A stretch of 64,000 nt of DNA, from assembly GCF_030246945.1 (NCBI RefSeq), contig NZ_CP126742.1, positions 868,001 to 932,000 of the forward strand, in the 5' to 3' direction. Shown here one piece after another: positions 1-7,232 of this stretch. The notes under the pieces are model-generated. The model did no database searches, was not told the origin of the DNA, and saw nothing but the letters and a program-made list of their open reading frames with translations. The DNA is from Microbacterium sp. zg-Y1090. Its GTDB lineage: Bacteria; Actinomycetota; Actinomycetes; Actinomycetales; Microbacteriaceae. Position 1 is the stretch's first letter. Every line of letters starts with the position of its first letter. A program made the position numbers and the translations under genes.

Positions 1-1679
1 GCGCGGCCGCCGTGCCCGACAAGCCCCGCGTCTACCGCAGCAAGAGCCGCAACGCCCAGGAGGCGCACGAGGCCATCCGCCCGTCGGGCGAGCAGTTCCG
101 CACGCCGTCGTCGGTGGCATCCGACCTCGACCGCGACGAGGCGCGCCTGTACGACCTCATCTGGAAGCGCACCGTCGCCAGCCAGATGTCCGATGCCAAG
201 TACGAGACCACGACGGTCATCCTCACCGCCACCGCGGCCGGACGCAGCGCCGAGTTCACCGCGTCGGGCACGGTCTACACCTTCAAGGGCTTCCTCGAGG
301 CCTACGAAGAGGGTCGTGACGAGAAGCGCGGTGACGCCGACAAGGATGCCGACCAGTCGCTGCCCGCGCTCACCGTCGGCGACACGCTCAGCCTGCGCGA
401 CGTCGAGCCCAAGGGCCACGCCACGAGCCCCAAGCCCCGCTACACCGAGGCGAGCCTGGTCAAGGCGCTCGAGGAGAGGGGCATCGGACGCCCGTCGACC
501 TTCGCCAGCATCATCGACGTCATCCTCGACCGCGGCTATGTCACCAAGCGCGGCCAGGCGCTCGTGCCCAGCTGGCTGTCCTTCAGCGTCGTGCGCCTGC
601 TCGAAGAGCACTTCGCTGATCTGGTCGACTACGACTTCACCGCCGCTCTCGAAGACGACCTCGATGCCATCGCCCGCGGCGAGCAGCAGCGTGTGGCGTG
701 GCTGAAGGACTTCTACTACGGCTCGAAGGACCACGTGGGCCTGCGCCACATCGTCGACAACCTCGGCGATATCGACGCGCGCGAGCTCAACTCCACCCGC
801 ATCGGCGACGTGGCGACGCTGCGCTTCGGCAAGTACGGCCCCTACCTCGAGGTCCCCGACGCCAGCGGTGACCCCGAGGCCAAGCCCCGCATCGTCAACG
901 TGCCCGACGACCTGGCGCCCGACGAGCTCACTCCGCAGAAGGCCCAGGAGCTGATCGACGCTCCCGTCGCCGGCGACCGGGTGCTCGGGGAGAACCCCGA
1001 CAACGGCAAGCTGATCGTCGTCAAGGACGGCCGCTTCGGCCCGTACGTGCAGGAAGTCGAGCCGGTCGACCCGGATGCCGTCGACACCGAGACCGGTGAG
1101 GTGGCGGAGGAGCCGAAGAAGAAGACCACGCGCAAGAAGGCGGAGGCCGCACCCAAGCCCCGCACCGCGTCGCTGTTCAAGAGCATGTCGGTGGAGACCA
1201 TCGATCTCGACACCGCGCTGAAGCTGCTGTCGCTGCCGCGCGTCGTGGGTGTCGACCCCGAGAGCGGCGTCGAGATCACCGCCCAGAACGGCCGGTACGG
1301 TCCCTACCTGAAAAAGGGCACGGACTCTCGCACGCTGCAGAGCGAGGACCAGCTGTTCGACATCACCCTCGACGAGGCGCTCGCCGTCTATGCGCAGCCG
1401 AAGTACGGTGCGCGCAGCGCATCCAGCGCGCTCAAGGAGTTCGAGGCCGACCCCGTCAGCGGCAAGCCGATCAAGCTGAAGGACGGCCGCTTCGGGCCCT
1501 ACGTGACCGACGGCGAGACAAACGCGACGATCCCGCGCGGCGAGAACGTCGAAGAGGTCACGTTCGAGCGCGCCGTGCAGCTGCTGGCCGACAAGCGTGC
1601 CAAGGGGCCTGCGCCCAAGAAGCGCGCCGCGGCCCGCAAGACGACCACGACCCGCAAGCCCGCGGCCAAGAAGAAGTGA
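1..1679 (+). CDS. topA: DNA topoisomerase I, 3' part (5' end outside window)
   Basis: Type IA topoisomerase that relaxes negative supercoils. The frame is open from base 3, so the gene enters from the left; the GTG at 12 is internal. The visible part starts just after the active-site region, at the conserved KNAQEAHEAIRP-type motif (here SRNAQEAHEAIRPSG), so the catalytic tyrosine lies upstream of the window. The motif EERGIGRPSTFASII follows. Four C-terminal topoisomerase repeats then appear (RFGKYGPYLEV, DGRFGPYVQEV, NGRYGPYLKKG, DGRFGPYVTDG), and the protein ends in a Lys/Arg/Thr-rich tail, as in other actinobacterial TopA. There are no zinc-finger cysteines. Its stop overlaps the GTG of tmk, so the two are probably translationally coupled. 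Confidence 0.96.
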   Translation, partial: AAAVPDKPRVYRSKSRNAQEAHEAIRPSGEQFRTPSSVASDLDRDEARLYDLIWKRTVASQMSDAKYETTTVILTATAAGRSAEFTASGTVYTFKGFLEAYEEGRDEKRGDADKDADQSLPALTVGDTLSLRDVEPKGHATSPKPRYTEASLVKALEERGIGRPSTFASIIDVILDRGYVTKRGQALVPSWLSFSVVRLLEEHFADLVDYDFTAALEDDLDAIARGEQQRVAWLKDFYYGSKDHVGLRHIVDNLGDIDARELNSTRIGDVATLRFGKYGPYLEVPDASGDPEAKPRIVNVPDDLAPDELTPQKAQELIDAPVAGDRVLGENPDNGKLIVVKDGRFGPYVQEVEPVDPDAVDTETGEVAEEPKKKTTRKKAEAAPKPRTASLFKSMSVETIDLDTALKLLSLPRVVGVDPESGVEITAQNGRYGPYLKKGTDSRTLQSEDQLFDITLDEALAVYAQPKYGARSASSALKEFEADPVSGKPIKLKDGRFGPYVTDGETNATIPRGENVEEVTFERAVQLLADKRAKGPAPKKRAAARKTTTTRKPAAKKK

Positions 1680-2329
1680 CCACGCCCGAGTCCCGCACCG
1701 GCCTCTGGGTCACCTTCGAAGGCGGCGACGGAGCGGGCAAGACGACGCAGGCCGCGCTGCTCGAGCAGTGGCTGCAGCAGCAGGGGCGCACCGTGCTGCG
1801 CACCCGCGAGCCCGGCGGGAGCGACGTCGGGGTGCTGATCCGCGACATCGTGCTGCATCACCGTGGCGACATCGCTCCGCGTGCCGAGGCGCTGCTGTAC
1901 GCCGCCGACCGCGCGCACCACGTGGCGACGATCGTGCGCCCCGCCCTCGCCCGCGGCGAGGTCGTGATCCAGGACCGCTACCTCGACTCGTCGGTCGCCT
2001 ACCAGGGTGCCGGCCGGGTGCTCGACGCCGACGAGGTGCGGCAGCTGTCGCTGTGGGCAACCGAAGGTGCCCTTCCCGATGTCACCGTGCTGCTCGACCT
2101 CGACCCGGCGGACGCCCGCCGGCGGCTGGATGCCGACGACAAGCCGTTCGACCGGCTCGAGGCCGAGCGGTCCGACTTCCACCAGCGCGTGCGCGATGCG
2201 TTCCTCGCGCTGGCGTCGGCGGAGCCCGGCCGGTTCCTCGTCGTCGACGCGGGTCTGCCGGTCGACGAGATCGCCGCCCGGGTGCAGCGGCGCGTCGCTG
2301 CTGCGCTCTCGGCCGACGCCGCCGGCTAG
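1676..2329 (+). CDS. tmk: dTMP kinase
   Basis: Phosphorylates dTMP to dTDP in the cytoplasm for DNA synthesis. 217 aa, normal for the family. The P-loop FEGGDGAGKTTQ is near residues 14-25, followed by the TREPGG motif and the substrate motif DRYLDSSVAYQG. Start is the GTG that overlaps the topA stop (GTGA). The order topA-tmk-holB is a usual actinobacterial one, so these genes are probably cotranscribed. Confidence 0.97.
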   Translation: MTTPESRTGLWVTFEGGDGAGKTTQAALLEQWLQQQGRTVLRTREPGGSDVGVLIRDIVLHHRGDIAPRAEALLYAADRAHHVATIVRPALARGEVVIQDRYLDSSVAYQGAGRVLDADEVRQLSLWATEGALPDVTVLLDLDPADARRRLDADDKPFDRLEAERSDFHQRVRDAFLALASAEPGRFLVVDAGLPVDEIAARVQRRVAAALSADAAG

Positions 2330-2409
2330 CGGCACGCGCCCGGTGCCCGCGCCGGGCGGGCGCCCCTCCGCCGCTGTCAGTGTCAGCGCCCCCGGATAGG
2401 CTGGAGTCC

Positions 2410-3567
2410 ATGGATACCGCCCCGATCGTGCATGAGCTGCCGTGGGGCGAGGTCTGGGGGCAGGACGACGCGGTCGCGCAGCTGCGGGCCGCGGCGACCG
2501 ACCCGGCATCCATGACCCACGCGTGGCTGCTCACCGGGCCGCCCGGTTCGGGTCGGTCGGTGCTCGCACGCGCGTTCGCCGCCCAGCTCATCGCGGGCGA
2601 GGGCGAGGAGCACGTGATGCGGCAGGTGCTCGCCGGCACCCACCCCGACCTGACCACGCTGCGCACCGAGGGCGTCATCATCTCGATCAGGGAGGCGCGC
2701 GCCCTCGTCGAGCGCTCCTACTTCTCGCCGTCGCTGGGGCGCTATCGCGTGATCGTCGTCGAAGACGCCGACCGCATGACCGAGCGCACCTCGAACGTGC
2801 TGCTGAAGGCCCTTGAAGAGCCGCCCGAGCGCACCGTGTGGGTGCTGTGCGCACCGAGCGACGCCGACCTGCTGCCGACGATCCGCTCGCGGGTGCGCAC
2901 CCTGCGCCTGCGCGACCCCGAGGTCGCCGACGTCGCCCGCCTGATCGTGCAGCGCACCGGCGTCGACCCGGCCGTCGCCGAGCAGTCGGCCCGCCTCGCG
3001 CAGCGGCACATCGGCATGGCGCAGCGGTTGGCGACGGATGCCGCCTCCCGCGCCCGCCGCGAGCAGACGCTGCGTGCGGTGCTGGGCGTGCGCGGCGTGG
3101 GTGACGCCGTCGAAGTCGCCGGGCGCATCGTGCAGGCCGCGACAGAAGACGCCAAGGCGCTCACCGCCGAACGCGATGCCGGCGAACGCGCTGCGCTGCT
3201 GCGCACGCTCGGTGTCGCGGAGGGCGCCGCCGTGCCGCCGTCCGTCCGCGGTCAGGTCAACGCGCTCGAAGACGAGCAGAAGCGCCGTGCCACCCGCAGT
3301 CTGCGCGATGGCATCGACCGGGTGCTCACCGACCTGCAGTCGCTGTACCGCGACACCCTCATGCTGCAGTTCGGGCGCGAGACCGACCTCATCAACCTCG
3401 AGCTCGCCGACGACCTGCGCGCCTTGGCGTCGGCGTGGACGATGCAGCGCACCCTGACCGTGCTCGATCAGATCTCCGTCACCCGCAGCAATCTCGAGCT
3501 CAACGCCGCCCCGGCACTGGCGCTGGAGAGCATGCTCGTGACCGTCGCCAGCGGAAGGACCCCGTGA
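2410..3567 (+). CDS. holB: DNA polymerase III delta' subunit
   Basis: Clamp-loader subunit of the replicative polymerase, 385 aa. The N-terminal AAA+ domain begins WGEVWGQDDAV. The P-loop reads GPPGSGRS, with Arg where an ATPase has Lys, and the stretch between P-loop and AGTHPDL lacks the four cysteines of the usual zinc module. Delta' need not bind ATP, so a degenerate P-loop is tolerable. The SRVRTLRLR sensor-like region and a helical collar domain follow. The ATG at 2410 starts the homologous part; the frame is open further upstream but that is the shadow of tmk. It overlaps the next gene at GTGA (3564). Confidence 0.93.
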   Translation: MDTAPIVHELPWGEVWGQDDAVAQLRAAATDPASMTHAWLLTGPPGSGRSVLARAFAAQLIAGEGEEHVMRQVLAGTHPDLTTLRTEGVIISIREARALVERSYFSPSLGRYRVIVVEDADRMTERTSNVLLKALEEPPERTVWVLCAPSDADLLPTIRSRVRTLRLRDPEVADVARLIVQRTGVDPAVAEQSARLAQRHIGMAQRLATDAASRARREQTLRAVLGVRGVGDAVEVAGRIVQAATEDAKALTAERDAGERAALLRTLGVAEGAAVPPSVRGQVNALEDEQKRRATRSLRDGIDRVLTDLQSLYRDTLMLQFGRETDLINLELADDLRALASAWTMQRTLTVLDQISVTRSNLELNAAPALALESMLVTVASGRTP

Positions 3568-5117
3568 GCATTCGCCGCCGTCTCCTCCTCGTCGTCTCCG
3601 GCCTCGCCGCGATGACGCTCGCCCTCACCGGCTGCGTCGCCGCGATGATCCCCGATGACACCCGGCCCACGCCCGGCCCGAGCAAGGCGCCCGTCACCGA
3701 TGGCGTGCCCGCCGATCTCCTGCCGTTCTACGAGCAGACCGTCGACTGGCAGGAGTGCGACGGTGCCGACAGCGGGCTCTACGACTGTGCGACCGTCGTC
3801 GCGCCGCTGGACTGGGACGACCCCGACGCCGGTGAGATCGAGCTGGCCGTCATCCGCCGGCACGCCGACTCGGGCGAGCCGATCGGCTCGCTGCTGACCA
3901 ACCCGGGCGGCCCCGGCTCCAGTGGTGTGGAACTCATCCGCGACTCCGCGGCCTACGCGACCGGCGCCGCGCTGCGCGACGCCTACGACGTCATCGGGTT
4001 CGACCCGCGCGGGGTGGGGGAGTCCACGCCGGTGCGGTGCCTGGACGCCGAGGAGATGGACGCCTACCTCTACGACCTGCCGCAGAATCCGCGCGGCAGC
4101 GCCGAGTGGGAGGCCGAGCTCGACGAGCGCAACGCGGCGTTCGCCGAGGCGTGCGAGGCCAACAGCGACGGCATCCTGCCTTACATCACCACCGATCAGG
4201 CCGCCCGTGATCTCGACCTGCTGCGCGCGGTGCTGGGAGACGAGAAGCTCAACTACCTCGGCTACTCGTACGGCACGTTCCTCGGCGCCACGTACGCCAA
4301 GCTCTTCCCCGAGCGCGTCGGTCGACTGGTGCTCGACGGCGCGATCGACCCGGCGGTGTCGGGGCTCGAGGTGGGCACGACGCAGGGCGTCGGTTTCGAG
4401 TCGGCTCTCCGCGCGTTCATGGCCGAGTGCCTCGCCGGCAGCGACTGCCCGTTCCGCGGCACCGTCGACGACGCCATGGCCGACCTCGGCACGCTGCTGG
4501 CCAGCGTCGACGCGCGCCCGCTGCAGGCTTCCGACGGTCGCCAGGTGGGCGCCGACACCCTGATGACCGGCATCATCGCCGCGCTCTACTCCGAGGACAG
4601 CTGGCCGTACCTCACCGCGGCGCTCGCCGACGCGCTGCAGGGCGACCCCGAGCTCGCGCTGCAGCTGGCCGACTTCTACAACGGCCGCGAGGGCGGGGTC
4701 TACCTCGACAACTCCACGGAGGCCTTCCGCGCGTACAACTGCATGGATTACCCGGTGGCCGACCCCGCCGAGGACGCGGCATCCGAGGCGCTGCTCGCGG
4801 AGCAGGCACCGACCGTCGCCCCGTACTGGAGCGGTCCCGATTCGTGCGCCGTGTGGCCGTACGAGCCCACCGGCGTGCGTGAGCCGATCACGGCCGAGGG
4901 CGCCGCCCCGATCGTCGTGGTGGGCACCACCAATGACCCCGCCACGCCGTACGAGTGGTCGGTGTCGCTGGCCGATCAGCTCGCGTCGGGGGTGCTCGTC
5001 ACGCGCGTGGGCGAGGGGCACACGGGCTATAACAAGGGAGACGCCTGCGTCGACGACGCGGTGGAGCAGTATCTCATCGACGGGGTCGTGCCCGACGACG
5101 GACTGACCTGCGGCTGA
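3564..5117 (+). CDS. secreted alpha/beta hydrolase lipoprotein, tripeptidyl-aminopeptidase type (S33)
   Basis: 517 aa. An N-terminal signal with lipobox LTGC (Cys24) predicts a lipid-anchored extracytoplasmic enzyme. The oxyanion region NPGGPGSSG and the nucleophile elbow GYSYGT (Ser235) are typical of the SlpD/SlpE/TAP branch of family S33, which releases N-terminal tripeptides. The C-terminal TAP-like part carries the probable Asp (TNDPATPYEWS) and His (GEGHTGY). Start is GTG 3564, overlapping the holB stop; the frame is open upstream to 3435 but that is the shadow of holB. Physiological substrate is unknown. Confidence 0.9.
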   Translation: MSIRRRLLLVVSGLAAMTLALTGCVAAMIPDDTRPTPGPSKAPVTDGVPADLLPFYEQTVDWQECDGADSGLYDCATVVAPLDWDDPDAGEIELAVIRRHADSGEPIGSLLTNPGGPGSSGVELIRDSAAYATGAALRDAYDVIGFDPRGVGESTPVRCLDAEEMDAYLYDLPQNPRGSAEWEAELDERNAAFAEACEANSDGILPYITTDQAARDLDLLRAVLGDEKLNYLGYSYGTFLGATYAKLFPERVGRLVLDGAIDPAVSGLEVGTTQGVGFESALRAFMAECLAGSDCPFRGTVDDAMADLGTLLASVDARPLQASDGRQVGADTLMTGIIAALYSEDSWPYLTAALADALQGDPELALQLADFYNGREGGVYLDNSTEAFRAYNCMDYPVADPAEDAASEALLAEQAPTVAPYWSGPDSCAVWPYEPTGVREPITAEGAAPIVVVGTTNDPATPYEWSVSLADQLASGVLVTRVGEGHTGYNKGDACVDDAVEQYLIDGVVPDDGLTCG

Positions 5118-5188
5118 GCGGGCGCCGGTTCGCGGCGGCTCTTTCCGCCATGTAAGATCGATGATCGTGCACCGCGCAAGCGGAGTAC

Positions 5189-5264
5189 GCCACCTTAGCT
5201 CAGACGGCAGAGCGATTCACTCGTAATGAATAGGTCAAGGGTTCGATTCCCTTAGGTGGCTCCA
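5189..5264 (+). tRNA. tRNA-Thr(CGT)
   Basis: Full cloverleaf. Acceptor GCCACCT pairs with AGGTGGC. The anticodon stem ATTCA/TGAAT holds the loop CTCGTAA, giving anticodon CGT (codon ACG). The T arm reads AGGG-TTCGATT-CCCT. CCA is encoded at 5262-5264. A strong terminator follows directly. Confidence 0.97.
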
Positions 5265-5266
5265 AG

Positions 5267-5304
5267 AAAAACCCCCGGTAAATCAAGGATCTCCGGGGGT
5301 TTTT
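5267..5304 (+). terminator. rho-independent terminator after tRNA-Thr
   Basis: Perfect 12-bp stem, AAAAACCCCCGG (5267-5278) with CCGGGGGTTTTT (5293-5304) and a 14-nt loop; the T run is part of the 3' arm. It is symmetrical enough to work on both strands. Confidence 0.88.
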
Positions 5305-6069
5305 GCTTTGTCTCCTTCCGACTGAGACCCTCACGTGTAGCAAACCGTGTAGCAGGGCAGCTCGTCCCATGGGTGGCCTCGACCGCTGACCGCATGCGTG
5401 GGTTCGTGGCAGTATCGCAGCGATCGCACACAAAAACCGCTGATGAACCGGCAGTTCGTGATCATCGGTGGGTTTGCTGGGTGGGCAGATCGGCGAATCA
5501 TCGGGGGAATGGCAACCGACGAAGTTTAGGCGCGGCTAGGGCATGCTAGACCCCTACCGAGCCATCTTCGGCGTGTGTTGAGCCTGTCCCGTCATGTGCT
5601 GTCTGACGAGATATGGGCGGTCATCGGTCTGCTGTATCCGACGGCAACAGTAACGAGGGGCGACCTCTGCTGGATGGGGCGTAGTGGTCGAAGCGACGGC
5701 GTGGCTCTAGGTGGTGCTAGTTGGATGCTTCGGTTGAAGGCTGGCGGTGAGGGTGATCACGTTGGCTCTCCCTGACGCGGGCCCGACGATCCGGTTCAGG
5801 GCGCATTCCCTCGCCTCTGGCGGGCGGAGATCCTGGGCAAGAGTGTCATCTTGGTCAGCCTGGTCGTGTTGGTTTTCGCGATGCTGGGCGCGGCGTGGCG
5901 GGCCGATGGGTACACGGGTGTCGAGTTCGCGCCGGTGATCCTGATGGCGGTTCTCAGGGCTTTGGAGGCGGAGTGTGTATCCGTTGGGGTGTTCATGTGG
6001 ATCACGATGGGCCGGGTGCCTCTAGATCACAAACCCTTGAAACAGAACCGCGAGGGTACGTTGCTCTGC
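5305..6069. other. gene-poor scar downstream of tRNA-Thr
   Basis: Apart from the transposase scrap, no convincing gene is seen. The frame of the small HTH gene stays open back to about 5776 and includes a hydrophobic segment (ILVSLVVLVFAML), but no good start with a ribosome site supports an extended protein. The position directly 3' of a tRNA suggests the remains of an integrated element. No second copy of the tRNA-Thr 3' end was found by eye. Confidence 0.4.
5575..5775 (+). pseudogene. degenerate IS5-type transposase N-terminal fragment
   Basis: The translated stretch SRHVLSDEIWAVIGLLYP resembles the start of IS5/IS427-group transposases (LSDxxWAxIxPLLP). After a GDL that would correspond to the family's GRP motif, similarity stops and no DDE domain follows. 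No inverted ends were recognised. It sits in the scarred zone after tRNA-Thr. Similarity is judged by eye from about 20 residues, so the call is tentative. Confidence 0.35.
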
Positions 6070-6330
6070 ATGGAAACAACTCGGTGGTCCGCCGAGGACG
6101 CCGCCTACGCCAAAGCGCTAGGGGCCGTACTCGCAGGACACAAGGACGCCAGCGGGCTCAGCTTCAGCGACCTCGCGCAGATGACCGGTTTGTCACGCGC
6201 CCACTTAACGCGTGTGGTCTACGGGACCATCGATGCCCGCATTCAGGATCTTGAGCGCCTGTGCAAGGTGCTTGAGGTGGATTTGGTGCATGTGATCTCT
6301 GACCCGAGGCTTCGCCTGAAGCGCACGTGA
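6070..6330 (+). CDS. small XRE-type helix-turn-helix protein
   Basis: 86 aa. The middle carries a recognisable helix-turn-helix (LSFSDLAQMTGLSRAHLTRVVYG, residues about 36-58), followed by DLERLCKVLEVDLVHVIS, which is the usual final helix pair of Cro/CI-type domains. The whole protein is little more than the DNA-binding domain. Start is taken at ATG 6070; GAGGG lies about 15 bases upstream, which is rather far. It lies in the accessory scar beside tRNA-Thr and could be a leftover element repressor. Target is unknown. Confidence 0.6.
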   Translation: METTRWSAEDAAYAKALGAVLAGHKDASGLSFSDLAQMTGLSRAHLTRVVYGTIDARIQDLERLCKVLEVDLVHVISDPRLRLKRT

Positions 6331-6382
6331 CGGGAAAGCGCGCCGGGGTCCAGGCCTCACACGCTGGCTGCCGAGGGGGCGT

Positions 6383-6535
6383 CTACGACTGCCCTTGCTG
6401 GACCCATTCAGTGTGCTTCTTCATGGCGTGAGTGACGGCGAGCCGAATGACCCAATACGCGATGAGCAAACTGATGATGATGGCGAGGGTCCCGCCGGCT
6501 ACGTACATGATGAGGTAGAGGCGGGCGCTGTCCAT
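6383..6535 (-). CDS. small single-pass membrane protein
   Basis: 50 aa, starting MDSARLYLIMYVAGG. One long hydrophobic helix (residues about 6-33, GGTLAIIISLLIAYWVIRL) is followed by a charged tail (HAMKKHTEWVQQGQS). No family recognised. The frame is open further upstream, but the composition there looks non-coding and the ATG at 6535 begins the membrane-protein-like part. No strong ribosome site is visible, so this is a moderate call. Confidence 0.45.
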   Translation of the reverse strand: MDSARLYLIMYVAGGTLAIIISLLIAYWVIRLAVTHAMKKHTEWVQQGQS

Positions 6536-6759
6536 TCGCCGAGGGTATCGTGCGCTCGCCGAGCGTCCGTGTCGTAAGCGCACGGAGACGCGCGGTGAGC
6601 TGCGCCCGGCGCGGCGTCCGCGAAGGTCGCGTCCCATGGCTCCGGTAGACTCGGGACGCCACGTGCCGCCCGCCGGGGTCTGAATCCCGAGGGCGATCCA
6701 TGCCGTGGTGGTGCTCATCGCAGCCCCGCCGTATTAGCCGCTCGAGCGCTGGGAGACCC

Positions 6760-7152
6760 ATGAACGTCGCGCTCGACGCCATCCTCGAGATCTTCACCTG
6801 GGTCGGTCTCGGCGCGGGCGCGCTGGTGGGCCTGATCGCTCTGGGCCTCTGGGCCGCCGACGGATCATGGCTGCCCGCCCAGGCGGTCGTCGACCACGAG
6901 GACGGCCGCACCGTCGTGCGCTGGTTCGACGATGCCGGCGGCGTGGGCGCGGCCGACGCCGGCCACGCCGAGGCGGAGACGCTGGCGGGAGTCTCGACGG
7001 CCGACATCTGGTACCGACTGGGCGCCCGCGACCGGTTCCGGCTCACGCGCCGATCGCCTGCCGTGCGGGCCGCGGCCTGGCTGGCCGCAGGGCTCGCCGC
7101 CGTGGGGATCGCCGCGTTCGCGGCATCCTGGATCGTCCTCTTCGCCGCCTGA
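6760..7152 (+). CDS. membrane protein of unknown function, two membrane segments
   Basis: 130 aa. Hydrophobic segments lie near residues 6-32 (IFTWVGLGAGALVGLIALGLW) and 103-129 (AAAWLAAGLAAVGIAAFAASW). Between them is a soluble stretch with VVDHEDGRTVVRWFDDAG and DIWYRLGARDRFRLTRR, which may form a small beta domain. ATG 6760 follows GGGAGA at good distance. No family recognised. It lies 80 bases upstream of the MMPL exporter on the same strand, but that gene has its own operator-like site. Confidence 0.65.
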   Translation: MNVALDAILEIFTWVGLGAGALVGLIALGLWAADGSWLPAQAVVDHEDGRTVVRWFDDAGGVGAADAGHAEAETLAGVSTADIWYRLGARDRFRLTRRSPAVRAAAWLAAGLAAVGIAAFAASWIVLFAA

Positions 7153-7211
7153 GCGGTACTCCGGCGGGCCGACTCCGCCTCCTCGCCTGTCGCCGACTGG
7201 CGTTTCCGGAG

Positions 7212-7232
7212 ATTGCTAGATAAGCTAGCAAT
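7212..7232. promoter_or_regulatory. operator-like palindrome touching the MMPL start codon
   Basis: Perfect inverted repeat ATTGCTAG-ATAAG-CTAGCAAT. The right arm ends at 7232 and the ATG begins at 7233, so there is no room for a ribosome site between them. Size and AT-rich symmetry fit a TetR- or MarR-type operator. Binding here could block transcription or initiation. No regulator gene lies next to it. Confidence 0.55.

Noticed and set aside
5200..5433. Minus-strand open frame ending in PPKGIEPLTYSLRVNRSAV
   Set aside because: It runs across the tRNA-Thr and its terminator; the GIEPLTYSL-type tail is a well-known artefact of translating tRNA genes backwards.
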